This document shows, piece after piece, positions 31,392 to 41,067 of a stretch of 56,902 nt of DNA. Source of the DNA: Candidatus Poribacteria bacterium (lineage in GTDB: Bacteria; Poribacteria; WGA-4E; WGA-3G); assembly GCA_021295735.1 (NCBI GenBank), contig JAGWBU010000008.1, forward strand, positions 1-56,902. The letters run 5' to 3'. Numbering within the stretch: the first letter of the stretch is position 1; every line of letters starts with the position of its first letter. A program made the position numbers and the translations under genes. Under the pieces are notes generated by a model, which searched no databases, was not told the origin of the DNA, and saw only the letters and a list, made by a program, of their open reading frames with translations.

Positions 31392-34300
31392 TCAATCAGA
31401 TACAACAAATATATTTAAAATTCGTTGCAATTCGGTTAATAACTTCTTTCCAGTTAAATTTTCTATACCAACCATCAGTTGTGCTGGTGGGCGTAATTCA
31501 AGTTGTGGGTTTTTATGAACTGCCTCAACGAACTGGGTCACATCTATTCGGGGGTTGTGTTCATCAAAGGTCACTTTAATCCGATTACCTCCCGCGACAA
31601 TGGCTGTAATACCGAGTTTTTGACAGAGTTGTTTGATACTTGAGATTTCAAGCAACATCTCAACAGGTTCTGGTATATCTCCATATCTGTCTTTAAGTTC
31701 GTTGGTGAGTTCATGTTTATCTGTATCAGTTTTTAGAGCAGAAATTTTCTTGTAGATAGAAATTTTTTGTCGACTGTCAGGAATATAGTCGTCAGGAAGA
31801 AATGCTTCAATAGGTAAATTGATACTGATTTCAATTTCTTCTTCAACTTTTTCACCTTTTAATTTTCGGACAGCCTCATCAAGCAGCTTACAGTAGAGTT
31901 CATAACCAACATTTGTGATATGTCCATGTTGTTGTGCACCGAGGATGTTCCCTGCCCCTCTTATCTCTAAATCTCTCAAAGCGATTTTAAAACCGGAGCC
32001 GAGGTCCGTAAACTCTTCTATGACACGGAGCCGTTTCTGTGCACCTTCAGTAATCGGTTTATCTTGTGGATAAAAAAGATAGCCATAAGCCTGTTCATCG
32101 GCACGTCCAACTCGACCGCGGAGTTGATATAACTGTGCTAATCCGAAAGCGTCCGCCCGATTTATCATGATGGTATTAACATTAGGAATGTCTAATCCGG
32201 ACTCAATAATCATAGTACAAACGAGGATATCATGTTTGTGGCGGACAAACTCTAACATAACACTTTCTAACTCACGTTCCGGCATTTGCCCGTGAGCAAT
32301 AGCGACACGTGCATGTGGAACGAGTTCTTGAATGGTTTTGGCAATAATAGCGATATTCTGGACACGGTTGTGGACAAAAAATACCTGTCCGTTTCTTGTT
32401 AATTCATTCGTTATTGCGTCTCGGATAACCTTAGAATTGTAAGGCAGGACATGCGTTTGAATTGGCAATCTATTGGCTGGTGGCGTGTTGATGATACTGA
32501 AATCTCTTATGCCGACAAGAGACATGTGCAAAGTACGTGGAATCGGTGTAGCCGTAAGTGTGAGAACATCTACAGTCTCTTTATACTGCTTGATTTTTTC
32601 TTTGTGTTTCACGCCGAAGCGATGTTCTTCGTCAACGATGAGTAGTCCAAGGTTGTCAAAAGAGACAGTATCGGAAAGTAAGGAATGAGTGCCGATGACG
32701 ATATCGACGGTCCCTTTTGCAAGTTTTTCTTTAACCGATTTTATCTCCTTTTGGCTGCGAAAACGGTTTAACATTTCAACATGAATAGGAAACGGTTTGA
32801 AACGTTTTTCAAAGGTGTCGTAGTGTTGCAAAGCAAGAATAGTTGTCGGGACAAGCAGTGCAACCTGTTTTTCTGCCATTACTGCTTTGAAAGCGGCGCG
32901 TAATGCTACTTCTGTCTTACCGTATCCAACATCCCCACAGATAAGCCGATCCATTGGTCTTTCAGTCTCCATGTCGGCTTTAACATCTTCAATGGCTTGA
33001 AGTTGGTCATCTGTTTCTTGGAAAGGAAAAAGTGCTTCAAATTCGCCTTCCCACGGCACTTCTGTCGGAAAACTATAACCTCTGTTAGCTTGACGAGCAG
33101 CGTATAGTTTAAGGAGTTCACCTGCCATTTCTTCAACGGCAGCTTTTGCACGTCCTTTTTTCTTTTCCCAAGATTTACCACCGAGATAGTCTATGCTCGG
33201 TTGGTATGACTCGTCTTTGTTTCCAATATACTTTTGCACCAGATCAACTTGGTAAGTTGGTACATAGAGTTTGTCCGCTTCCCTGTATCTAAGGATAAGA
33301 AAATCCTGAGATTGCCCATCAATATCCATGCGGCGAATACCTTCATAAATCCCTATACCGTGAGAAACATGAACGACGTAGTCGCCCACTTTCATATCTA
33401 CGAGACTTAGAAGTGGTGCCCCGTTTTTGTATCGTTTTGATGAGACGGCTCGCCGCTGACGATTACCAAAAATTTCATTTTCTGAAATGACAACAAGCTT
33501 GAGGAATTCACTCAAAAAGCCTTCAGAGATAAAGCCTACAGATACAGAAATTTGCTCAGGTGGTAAATCGCGCTCAATTAACATCTCTAAGACCCGTTTT
33601 GCCTGCTGTGGTGTTTCGCAGAATACGTTAACGAAATATCCTTTAGTTGTCCACCTTTTGATATAGTCAATAACCATCTGGTAGTTGCCTCTACCGAGTC
33701 CAAGCGACTGCATATCAAAATGGAGTTCCAAGGTGTCCGTGGACTGATTGGCGTCAACGGGTATCTTTTTATTTTCTTGATCGGTCGTGGGAGACGCTAA
33801 AGAGATAGAGATGTTCGGATAGTTTTCTAATTCGGATTGAAGTGTATCAGTAGGCACCAGCAAACTATCAAGTGTAGGCATTAATTTTCCTTCTGCCAAT
33901 TTTCTATCATATATTTCCTGTAGTTGCTCACGCATCTGTTCCGCTTCTCGTGTTTGCCATCGAGGCTCAACCATGAAAACAATCGTTTCATCTGGTAGAT
34001 AATCCGTCAACATCTCTGTTTGCGGGAATAGCATCGGTAAGAATGCTTCAACTCCGTCAATTTCCACTGGAGGTTCGTCAATTACATTTATGCTATCTGA
34101 TTTTACCCGTTTGAGACTGTCCTCTAACAGGTGTGTCATTTCCCGAATGGAATTGATAAAATCGGGAGAATTGGCAGTTTGCTTCATCAGTCGTTCAGTT
34201 TGTGATTTCCAATGTGGCATGGAGATGTCAGCGAGACATACTTCTGACATCGGTGTGATAACAACTGAAGGCTGCTGCTCTATTGAAACTTGCGAAGTCG

Positions 34301-34997
34301 GGTCAAACAGACGAATCTCATCAAGTTCATCCCCAAAAAAATCGAGCCTGATAGGAGCATCGGAAGTGAGCGGATATATATCTAAAATATCGCCTCTGTG
34401 TGCGAATTCTCCCTTTACTTCAACCAGTTCCACTTGTCGGTATCCGCTGCGAATAAGAAAGGCAATTAGTTCATGCAATTCTATCTCATCACCGATTTTA
34501 AAGGTTTGACACGCTGCGGCTAATGTTTTACGTAATGGAAGTTTATAAGATAATCCACGAATCGTTGTGAACACAACACTTTGTGGTGTAGCTAGTGAAG
34601 CATCAAACGCGTCTGCACTACTATTTTTTGTAATAAGACTATAAAGACACCGCATTCGATCAACACAAATATTTTTGGTTGGTGAGGCACCTTCAAATAG
34701 CGTATTCTGCCACGCCTGAAAAAGAAATAGGTCGGTATGTGGATCAGTCGGTGCAGCATTCCTATGTTCTAAATTGCAGTTTTGGAACGCGCGCACCTCT
34801 TCCAGTACCTGTTCTGCTTCGCGGTGTGAAGGAAAAACGATAAGGAAAGATTTGTTTGGGAAATCTTCTATTAGACTCGCCAAGAAATAGGAAGTTGAAG
34901 CGTTGCGTAACCCTCTGAGCCACGGAGGGTTTTCTCCATTCTTAAGGCATTCAATCAGTTTCTGATAATCTTTCGTTCTTCGTAAAAACTCTTGCAC
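31392..34997 (-). CDS. mfd: transcription-repair coupling factor
   Basis: The 1201-residue protein has UvrB-like domains 1-2 (about 1-380), the RNA-polymerase-interacting domain (about 540-600, with [16 protein letters not shown]), a RecG-like motor (Walker A GDVGYGKT about 689, DEEHRFG about 788, [12 protein letters not shown], and the [19 protein letters not shown] region with TRG motif) and the C-terminal D7 TRCF domain (about 1060-1170). Mfd removes stalled RNA polymerase and recruits UvrA. The start is GTG, supported by AAGGA 7 nt upstream. It heads the operon with three parvulin-like genes and lptD. Confidence 0.95.
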   Translation of the reverse strand: MQEFLRRTKDYQKLIECLKNGENPPWLRGLRNASTSYFLASLIEDFPNKSFLIVFPSHREAEQVLEEVRAFQNCNLEHRNAAPTDPHTDLFLFQAWQNTLFEGASPTKNICVDRMRCLYSLITKNSSADAFDASLATPQSVVFTTIRGLSYKLPLRKTLAAACQTFKIGDEIELHELIAFLIRSGYRQVELVEVKGEFAHRGDILDIYPLTSDAPIRLDFFGDELDEIRLFDPTSQVSIEQQPSVVITPMSEVCLADISMPHWKSQTERLMKQTANSPDFINSIREMTHLLEDSLKRVKSDSINVIDEPPVEIDGVEAFLPMLFPQTEMLTDYLPDETIVFMVEPRWQTREAEQMREQLQEIYDRKLAEGKLMPTLDSLLVPTDTLQSELENYPNISISLASPTTDQENKKIPVDANQSTDTLELHFDMQSLGLGRGNYQMVIDYIKRWTTKGYFVNVFCETPQQAKRVLEMLIERDLPPEQISVSVGFISEGFLSEFLKLVVISENEIFGNRQRRAVSSKRYKNGAPLLSLVDMKVGDYVVHVSHGIGIYEGIRRMDIDGQSQDFLILRYREADKLYVPTYQVDLVQKYIGNKDESYQPSIDYLGGKSWEKKKGRAKAAVEEMAGELLKLYAARQANRGYSFPTEVPWEGEFEALFPFQETDDQLQAIEDVKADMETERPMDRLICGDVGYGKTEVALRAAFKAVMAEKQVALLVPTTILALQHYDTFEKRFKPFPIHVEMLNRFRSQKEIKSVKEKLAKGTVDIVIGTHSLLSDTVSFDNLGLLIVDEEHRFGVKHKEKIKQYKETVDVLTLTATPIPRTLHMSLVGIRDFSIINTPPANRLPIQTHVLPYNSKVIRDAITNELTRNGQVFFVHNRVQNIAIIAKTIQELVPHARVAIAHGQMPERELESVMLEFVRHKHDILVCTMIIESGLDIPNVNTIMINRADAFGLAQLYQLRGRVGRADEQAYGYLFYPQDKPITEGAQKRLRVIEEFTDLGSGFKIALRDLEIRGAGNILGAQQHGHITNVGYELYCKLLDEAVRKLKGEKVEEEIEISINLPIEAFLPDDYIPDSRQKISIYKKISALKTDTDKHELTNELKDRYGDIPEPVEMLLEISSIKQLCQKLGITAIVAGGNRIKVTFDEHNPRIDVTQFVEAVHKNPQLELRPPAQLMVGIENLTGKKLLTELQRILNIFVVSD

Positions 34998-35039
34998 AAA
35001 CTGTTCCTTGTTGCTCGGTAGCAGGATTACACCTAATAA

Positions 35040-35160
35040 TAACCTAAGTTGCTACGGACAAGATTTTAGATCTGTAGACACCATTTTTGATCAAGAAATT
35101 TGCATTATACGCGAAATATCGTAGCGTAAACTTTTAGTTTGCGTCTAATAGTGCACAAAC
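35040..35160. repeat. degenerate copy of the MITE-like element
   Basis: The first 42 bp match the left end of the elements at 35387 and 47005 (TAACCTAAGTTGCTACGGAC onward). The rest differs and the right terminal repeat is missing. A different hairpin (CGTAAACT/AGTTTGCG) lies where the right end should be. Confidence 0.6.
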
Positions 35161-35238
35161 TAAATGAAGATTAATTTTTTAATTCGGTACTTTTGATCTT
35201 TTTTCTGTCTGAATCGCGGAAAACGCGGAGAACACCAA

Positions 35239-35317
35239 GCGCAATTCATTGCGCCTCTTCCTGTAGTAGCGACCCGCCAAATGCCAAAAGCGCATTTGGC
35301 GTTGATTCGCAGGTCGC
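35239..35317. repeat. palindromic repeat units between mfd and the second MITE copy
   Basis: GCGCAATTCATTGCGC (35239-35254) is one palindrome. A second unit is nested: outer arms GCGACC (35269-35274)/GGTCGC (35312-35317) enclose CGCCAAATGC/GCGCATTTGGCG (35275-35301) plus the tail GTTGATTCGCA. This is the same grammar as at 13509-13733. The rest of the 570-bp gap between 34998 and 35567 is the two MITE copies and AT-rich DNA. Confidence 0.75.
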
Positions 35318-35386
35318 GACTTTAAAACTGTAGAACACTTGTCCGTCCGAGTGGCAATGTCCAGTTAATTGTAAAATCCACTATAA

Positions 35387-35506
35387 TAACCTAAGTTGCT
35401 ACGGACAAGATTTCAAGCTTGTAGACATTGCTTTTTACTGAAAAACAAGGATTTCCAGAAACCCCTCCTACAAGAGCATTCGCGATATAGGTAGCAACTT
35501 GGGTTA
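35387..35506. mobile_element. MITE-like element, copy 1
   Basis: A 120-bp element with terminal inverted repeats TAACCTAAGTTGCTAC / GTAGCAACTTGGGTTA (one mismatch), flanked by a 3-bp direct repeat TAA (35384-35386 and 35507-35509). It has no coding capacity. It is about 80% like copy 2 at 47005-47130 along its whole length by eye. Confidence 0.8.
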
Positions 35507-35567
35507 TAATAGGATAAAAGCGTTACTGAATTTTACGTGTGTTTATTGCACCTAATAACCGAACTGT

Positions 35568-36395
35568 TTATCTTATAGATTCAATTTTCTCAAGGTTTGC
35601 TTTCATTTTGCCAACTTTCATCTCTGCTTCAATTCTCACGGGGATATGGCGCGAATCATCAGTTAGCCAAAGCCGAGAACCTTCAGAAGTTTGCACCACA
35701 AGTGTTCTTACAGCACCTAAACTCTTTGTTTTTAACACATCTCCGCGTTCAACTTTCAAGCGAACTTTCATAACTTTGCCTTTGCTAATTAATGGAAAAA
35801 AGTAGGTGTTGCCTGGTGCCAACCGCTTACGGCGGAGAAAGTAGAGCATAGAAAGTTCATCTTGTGTGCCGATTGGTATCGTTAATGTTTTCTTCTCATG
35901 CTTCTCTGGGGTTTTTGAGTTAATTTGTGAAATTTTCTCATATTCTGCTTCCTTATCTCGAAAATTGATCTCCACCTTAGCTCTATATTTTCTATCTTGA
36001 AGTTGATTTCTAAAATATATTGGGTGAAGTCCGTCAACGTTGAGATACGAAAACTGAAGATTCTGAAAGCGGTAAATCCTTGCAAGTGCGCCAGTTTTAG
36101 CCTCAGATCGGATCTGGTATACATTTTGCCCATTAAAAGGTGTTTTTCGGACAATATAATCAACCCGTTTTCCCAATGGCGCCCAACCAATCTTCACGCT
36201 ATAAGTCAATTTTTCACCAACTCTCAGTGGATGTTCAGAAACGTCTTCAACATCTACGAGGAAAATTTCTCCATTTGTCTGATTTTTTTGGGAGGTATTC
36301 TTAGATATTGGTTCTTCCGAAACAATATCTGATAACGGCAAACCAATTCCGATTATAAATAATATGATTAATGATAAGCACTTCGCATAATTCAC
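35568..36395 (-). CDS. DUF3108 secreted protein
   Basis: The 275-residue protein has a signal peptide (CLSLIILFIIGIGLPLSD) followed by a DUF3108 domain (about 55-270): LRVGEKLTYSVKIGWAPLGK, then a conserved mid-part (TQDELSMLYFLRRKRLAPG). DUF3108 is a periplasmic/outer-membrane beta-rich family of unknown function, frequent beside cell-envelope genes. The start is GTG with GGAG 8 nt upstream. It is the last of three minus-strand envelope genes (with 36529-37137 and 37306-38109), spaced by 130-170 bp, so they may be separate transcripts. Confidence 0.82.
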   Translation of the reverse strand: MNYAKCLSLIILFIIGIGLPLSDIVSEEPISKNTSQKNQTNGEIFLVDVEDVSEHPLRVGEKLTYSVKIGWAPLGKRVDYIVRKTPFNGQNVYQIRSEAKTGALARIYRFQNLQFSYLNVDGLHPIYFRNQLQDRKYRAKVEINFRDKEAEYEKISQINSKTPEKHEKKTLTIPIGTQDELSMLYFLRRKRLAPGNTYFFPLISKGKVMKVRLKVERGDVLKTKSLGAVRTLVVQTSEGSRLWLTDDSRHIPVRIEAEMKVGKMKANLEKIESIR

Positions 36396-36528
36396 ATTAA
36401 TAACTCCAGAGATATATCAACTATTTCTATATCAAAAAAACAATATTCAATTGTGAAGTGCCTTGACAGCATGTAGGGCAAGCCGAGATCTTTTCACCCA
36501 TACCTATCAATTCTTGACAATGAAGGCG

Positions 36529-37137
36529 TTAAAACTGATGGGTAAAAATAAGCGCGTGTGCCCCATGTTTAGTTTGTTGCATTTGGACAGAAATTCTTCG
36601 ATTATTATAATGTTCAGCTGTTTTGGAAGCATCCAAGATATTCCAGACGTGCAAACCAATGCCTGCAATTAGGAAAAGTGAGCCGCGGATACTATGATCT
36701 GCCATTCTTGACTTGACTTGGTCTTTGGTTAAAAAATTACTCGTCCTTTCATCATAGAATCCTGTTCCAAATGTGTCATGGTTTCTATAATGTAATGCCC
36801 GCGCAATATTATAACTTGCTAAAGAAAAAACGCCTATCTCTGATGCCAGAAACAGTGTAGCTTTGAGATAATTGTCAGCGTAAGCCTGCCCTAAACCGGG
36901 CATAGATGCCGACAATAACAATGCTTTGCGTGGACTCCGTACCGGGTAGTATTGGGTGCCATGGGTACGGAATAACGGGTAAATCGTTTCAGCTTGGGCA
37001 TCTTGTGTTGAGCGTGATACCTGCGGTTTTGAAATCTGTTTTTCATTGGGAGGGTATTGATCAGCTGATAACGCCACCGTTTGGGTGTAAATTATGGTGA
37101 AAAAAGCAAATAATAAAAGAATAAGATATTTTTTCAC
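36529..37137 (-). CDS. DUF5683-like membrane protein
   Basis: The 202-residue protein has a signal peptide (about 1-24), then SPRKALLLSASMPGLGQAYA (about 70-89), the hallmark of the DUF5683 family. Further hydrophobic segments lie at about 92-112 and 150-168. Function is unknown; members occur in Bacteroidetes-like and Planctomycetes-like envelopes. The start is GTG at 37137 with AAGGAGG 4 nt upstream. It is shorter than some relatives and the C-terminus is not conserved. Confidence 0.7.
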   Translation of the reverse strand: MKKYLILLLFAFFTIIYTQTVALSADQYPPNEKQISKPQVSRSTQDAQAETIYPLFRTHGTQYYPVRSPRKALLLSASMPGLGQAYADNYLKATLFLASEIGVFSLASYNIARALHYRNHDTFGTGFYDERTSNFLTKDQVKSRMADHSIRGSLFLIAGIGLHVWNILDASKTAEHYNNRRISVQMQQTKHGAHALIFTHQF

Positions 37138-37216
37138 AAGTCCTCCTTTCGGTTTTGCACACTTGCATCACCCGGTTATCAAATATAGATCTCACAATTA
37201 ACGGGACGCTTTGATC

Positions 37217-37237
37217 GGCGCGCTTACAAAGCGCGCC
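37217..37237. repeat. palindrome with 9-bp GC-rich arms
   Basis: GGCGCGCTT / AAGCGCGCC around ACA, upstream of the DUF5683-like gene. It resembles the palindrome at 27807 in design (GGCGCG...CGCGCCTAC). A decayed relative (GCGCGCTTACAACACACTTACC) lies near 43955. Confidence 0.7.
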
Positions 37238-37305
37238 TACCATTGGGTGTTTACTCTATACACTTAACCGCAATTCTAAGACCAGAATAGAGTGAAACGT
37301 TCTTC

Positions 37306-38109
37306 TTAATGGGGTAATGCGGGTGCTAATTGTATATTCTCTGGATCAGTTTGGTATGCCCAGTCAAAGACTACAGCATCATCAAATAGTTTGCGCACAT
37401 GTATTTTAGCGAAGTTCCCATCAGCGGTATAAATGGCGTAGATATGCCCTTCAATGAGTTCAACAAACAACGTTGTATAACCGAATTCTGGAACAACATC
37501 AACATCATCAAAGTTTTCGTGATACCCCAAATCTTGCATCGCGGTTTCGTTGTCTGAATAGAGATAGGTAATATTTACCACCGTATCTAACCCAAAATAG
37601 ACATCTGCCGTTCTATTATCCCACGCGATAGTTCCTTTATGCGGATGTGAGAAATCAAAACCGCTGCGATCGGGCGCAAGCTGGTAATCATCTAATGTAA
37701 TATTCCTGCCTTCTGGTCGTGGTGTGTCCCAAGCGTTTTCGGGACTGAGTTCGCTTTCATTTCCGTTTGAATCGTAAGCGGTAACGGCATAGTAGTATGT
37801 TCTTCCGTTGCGAACATCTCTATCAACATAGTCTGTACTTCCAACAGGTAGATCAGATATTGACTCAAAATCTTTGTTATCTTCACTACGCCATACAGTG
37901 TAACCTTCCAAGTCAAATTCTGCATTCGGGTACCACTCAATACGGACATACTCATCCCCTGTGATAGTTCTAACACCTCGCGGGACAGCAGGTGGTTCAA
38001 GGTCAATATAGTCGTTGTCAACGTCTGCATCAATATAACATCCTGCAAGCGTTACTACGAGAATCACACATAAAAATTGTGCTATGAGTTCTTTTATTTT
38101 TTGCAACAT
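37306..38109 (-). CDS. lipoprotein with a fibronectin type III domain
   Basis: The protein is 267 residues from ATG 38109. The lipobox is VVTLAGC (Cys about 23). A fibronectin-III domain spans about 38-130 (PRGVRTITGDEYVRIEWYPN, RTYYYAVTAYDSNGNESELS). The remaining 130 residues are a beta-rich domain I do not recognise. An open frame continues to 38163 but adds residues before a clear lipoprotein signal, so the inner ATG is used. Location is the periplasmic face of the outer or inner membrane; function is unknown. Confidence 0.8.
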   Translation of the reverse strand: MLQKIKELIAQFLCVILVVTLAGCYIDADVDNDYIDLEPPAVPRGVRTITGDEYVRIEWYPNAEFDLEGYTVWRSEDNKDFESISDLPVGSTDYVDRDVRNGRTYYYAVTAYDSNGNESELSPENAWDTPRPEGRNITLDDYQLAPDRSGFDFSHPHKGTIAWDNRTADVYFGLDTVVNITYLYSDNETAMQDLGYHENFDDVDVVPEFGYTTLFVELIEGHIYAIYTADGNFAKIHVRKLFDDAVVFDWAYQTDPENIQLAPALPH

Positions 38110-38405
38110 TTTTAGTTCTTCTGTTGTCAAATCAAATATATTTCTAAGTGTAACGCTAATCATATCCCAGACGTTGACATGATTATTATACTATCATTAA
38201 ATTCGTAAGAATGCAAGACGAATTTGAAAGTAAGTACTCCAGACCAAATGTAATTAATGCAGCATTAGTTGTAAGTATTTGGTTTCCTACAAACTACCAT
38301 CACTCCCATAAGTATTTGTAGTAAATTGGCTCATTTTTCTTCAAAAATATGAATTTTTTACTGAAAGTTGAGAACAAAATTTAAATGGTAATATCTCCAA
38401 ATATC
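38110..38405. other. AT-rich intergenic region
   Basis: Divergent gap of about 300 bp before the promoter at 38406. I see no repeat of the palindrome families, no RNA gene and no ORF with support. Confidence 0.5.
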
Positions 38406-38434
38406 TTGACAAATCTATGACACCATGATATACT
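38406..38434 (+). promoter_or_regulatory. strong sigma-70 type promoter
   Basis: TTGACA (38406-38411) and TATACT (38429-38434) with a 17-bp spacer, ending 35 nt before the start codon of the membrane protein gene. Confidence 0.75.
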
Positions 38435-38469
38435 TACAAATAGATGAATCATATAGATAAGGAGATGTG

Positions 38470-39012
38470 ATGTCAAAAAAAAATAGTATCCTACTAACGC
38501 TAAGCCAAATCGCTATCGGAGGTGTGATAACGGTCGCTGGCTGCTTAATTTATCTATTATTTAAAAAATTTTTTTGGCAGATGCTTATTGGTGACGGAAT
38601 TACGCATGGATTTTGGGTAGGGCTGTTTTTGTTACTATCAATAGGATGTACTTACGGTGCAATCATAGTGGGGGTAACTGAAGGAATTCGATTTGCTGGA
38701 CGGAAATTCGGAATTGATATTCCTTTCAAACCGGTGTGTTCAGGGGCTTTCTTGGGTGCACCTGCAATTGTTGGGCTGCTTGCACTGCGGAATGTTCCAT
38801 GGGAAATTTTTGGAACACAGAATGTAGTTCTCAACATAATTATTCCAGTGTTTCAAACAATTGCATTCCTTTTGTCGTTACCCATTCGAGCTTGGATAAT
38901 GCTACGGATTCCGGTCGAAATTTTATATGTTGTGGCAATACCGATTGGGGCAATTTTGGGGTATCAATTATCAAATATAGATGATGCAGAAGTCAACGTC
39001 CAAGAAACTTAA
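38470..39012 (+). CDS. polytopic membrane protein, function unknown
   Basis: The protein is 180 residues from ATG 38470 (AAGGAG 5 nt upstream; a GTG directly before is less likely). It has four or five hydrophobic helices: about 8-32, 44-68, 93-108, 116-140 and 155-172. A short acidic tail follows. I do not recognise the family. It has its own promoter and lies 124 nt before purF, so it may or may not be co-transcribed with the purine genes. Confidence 0.7.
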   Translation: MSKKNSILLTLSQIAIGGVITVAGCLIYLLFKKFFWQMLIGDGITHGFWVGLFLLLSIGCTYGAIIVGVTEGIRFAGRKFGIDIPFKPVCSGAFLGAPAIVGLLALRNVPWEIFGTQNVVLNIIIPVFQTIAFLLSLPIRAWIMLRIPVEILYVVAIPIGAILGYQLSNIDDAEVNVQET

Positions 39013-39099
39013 TTCATGATAAATAACCGTTTCTGATGGTGTTCAATTGATTAGTAACCACGAAGGTTACATCTCTATCAATGTATAGCACCATGAATT

Positions 39100-39116
39100 A
39101 CGCGAATCGTTCGCGT
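39100..39116 (+). promoter_or_regulatory. LacI/PurR-like operator candidate before purF
   Basis: ACGCGAA-TCG-TTCGCGT is a perfect inverted repeat (7-bp arms) 20 bp before the purF start and just before its GGAGG (39120-39124). It resembles operators bound by LacI-family repressors; PurR of E. coli binds a related ACGCAAACG-type site. A second inverted repeat, GTAACC/GGTTAC, lies near 39054-39070. The assignment to purine control is inferred from position only. Confidence 0.45.
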
Positions 39117-39136
39117 GCCGGAGGTATCACTGACGA

Positions 39137-40540
39137 ATGCAGTATGATAAACCCAAAGACGAATGCGGCGTATTCGGTGTTTTTGGACACCCAAGAGCGG
39201 TAGAATTAACCTACTTGGGGTTACGCGCACTTCAACATCGTGGACAAGAGAGCAGCGGGATTGTCTCGTCAGATGGTGAGAGATTATCGAGTCACCATGG
39301 GATGGGGCTTGTTGATTCTGTGTTTAATACCGATGTTTTAGCAAAACTTAAAGGCCACATTGCAATTGGGCATAACCGATATTCAACGGCGGGAGAAAGC
39401 ACACTTGAAAATGCTCAACCTTTGGTGCGTAATTATAAGCAGGGTCAGCTTGCACTTGGTCACAATGGGAACTTAATCAATGCATCTCACATCCGAAATC
39501 ATCTTGAAAACCTCGGTTCAATTTTTAGCACAAGTCTGGATACCGAAGTTGTCTGCCACCTGATAGCACATTCCCGCCAAGACAGTTTGGAAGATAGAAT
39601 TTTTGATGCGTTTCGTGCAGTCGAAGGTGCGTATTCGTTCATTGTTCTGGATAAGACAACGTTAATGGGCGCGCGTGACCCACACGGATTTCGTCCGCTG
39701 TGGATCGGCAAGCTCGGAGATGCTTATATATTAACTTCTGAGACATGTGCCCTTGATGTTATAGAAGCAGAACCGATTCGTGAGGTTGATCCGGGTGAAT
39801 TGGTTACTATGCGTTCAAAACATCTCGGTGTGGAATCTTTCCGTTTCTCCCCAAAACAACCCAAATTATCCCAATGTATCTTTGAATATATCTACCTCGC
39901 TCGTCCTGATGGCATGATGTTTGGACAGGGTGTGAACAGCACAAGGCGTGCCTTCGGTAAGCAGCTTGCACGTGAACATCCTGTCAAAGCGGATGTCGTA
40001 ATTCCTGTTCCAGATTCTGCAACAATTGCTGCGCTCGGTTACGCACAAGAATCTGGTATTCCTTTCGACCTCGGACTGTCAAGAAACACCTACGTGGGAC
40101 GATCCTTTATGAATCCTACACAAGATATTCGAGAACTCATGGTGAAGGTGAAGTTGAATCCGATTCGCGAAGTCCTCAAAGGTAAACGGGTTGTTATGGT
40201 TGATGATTCAATCATGCGCGGCACAAATAGCAGGAAACTCGTCAAAATTGTTCGGCAAGGTGGGGCAACTGCAGTACATGTGCGTATTGCGTCACCGCCC
40301 AATAAGTTCCCATGTTTCTATGGTGTTGATACGCCTACGCGTGCAGAACTAATTGCAAGTAAACATTCTATTGAGGATATCCGCAAATATATTCGAGCCG
40401 ATAGCTTAGGGTACGTTAGTATTGACGGAATGCTCAAGGCAGTGAATAAACCAGAAAATTTTTGCACAGCCTGTTTTGATGGAAAGTATCGTATTACCAA
40501 TGAAGGTATACCTCGCCAGTTACCATTAATCATAGATTAA
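39137..40540 (+). CDS. purF: amidophosphoribosyltransferase
   Basis: The 467-residue protein catalyses the first step of de novo purine synthesis (PRPP plus glutamine to phosphoribosylamine). The N-terminal Ntn amidotransferase has Cys10 in DECGVFGVFG after a 9-residue propeptide. The PRPP-binding motif VVMVDDSIMRGTNS is at about 352-365. Four cysteines (about 247, 393, 443 and 446) sit where the Bacillus-type enzyme binds its oxygen-sensitive 4Fe-4S cluster (CIFEYIYLARPD, PCFYGVDT, FCTACFDGKY). It is upstream of purM with a small membrane protein gene in between. Confidence 0.95.
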   Translation: MQYDKPKDECGVFGVFGHPRAVELTYLGLRALQHRGQESSGIVSSDGERLSSHHGMGLVDSVFNTDVLAKLKGHIAIGHNRYSTAGESTLENAQPLVRNYKQGQLALGHNGNLINASHIRNHLENLGSIFSTSLDTEVVCHLIAHSRQDSLEDRIFDAFRAVEGAYSFIVLDKTTLMGARDPHGFRPLWIGKLGDAYILTSETCALDVIEAEPIREVDPGELVTMRSKHLGVESFRFSPKQPKLSQCIFEYIYLARPDGMMFGQGVNSTRRAFGKQLAREHPVKADVVIPVPDSATIAALGYAQESGIPFDLGLSRNTYVGRSFMNPTQDIRELMVKVKLNPIREVLKGKRVVMVDDSIMRGTNSRKLVKIVRQGGATAVHVRIASPPNKFPCFYGVDTPTRAELIASKHSIEDIRKYIRADSLGYVSIDGMLKAVNKPENFCTACFDGKYRITNEGIPRQLPLIID

Positions 40541-40649
40541 TTACTATCAACCCTCCAGAGATCGCTATCGAAAAAGGAATCCTTTTTAGTAAACAAATCA
40601 GATAACGTGGGAAAACATAATCACTCCTGCTGTAGAATAAGGAAATGCT

Positions 40650-41057
40650 ATGGTATTTATTGCCCCACCAAACCAAAAAAATAAAAAGAATTCTCCGAGG
40701 CGAACTTTGCAGAATCGCCAAAATACCGGTAGATCAAGAACTGGAATGGGTGGAATGGTGCGAAATTCGCTCCACACATCACAAGGTGTTTCTACATTTA
40801 AGCTCGTCGTAATGTATTCTATCCTTGGTATGGTTTTGAATTGGATACTCCCTATCGTAATCCTTAAATGGAATCCTGAGATGGTAAAGGAAGATTCGCA
40901 GTACTTTGGAACACTTGCTGCTATAATAATTACCGTTTTCTTTTTAGTGATCAGCCTTTTGAAAGGACTAATCCTAAGCCATAGGTCAAAAACAGACAAA
41001 TCAAAAACGCAAGATGCTAATGCCCAACTTTTTGGTCCAAAAAATTTAAAAAAATAA
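40650..41057 (+). CDS. small two-helix membrane protein, function unknown
   Basis: The 135-residue protein has a basic N-terminus (about 45 residues with many Arg, Lys and Asn), then two hydrophobic helices (about 50-72 and 84-109) and a charged C-terminus. It does not match a family I know. It lies between purF (110 nt) and purM (10 nt), and AAGGA precedes its ATG by 7 nt. A link to purine synthesis is not shown by sequence. Confidence 0.65.
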   Translation: MVFIAPPNQKNKKNSPRRTLQNRQNTGRSRTGMGGMVRNSLHTSQGVSTFKLVVMYSILGMVLNWILPIVILKWNPEMVKEDSQYFGTLAAIIITVFFLVISLLKGLILSHRSKTDKSKTQDANAQLFGPKNLKK

Positions 41058-41067
41058 GGAGAATTGG

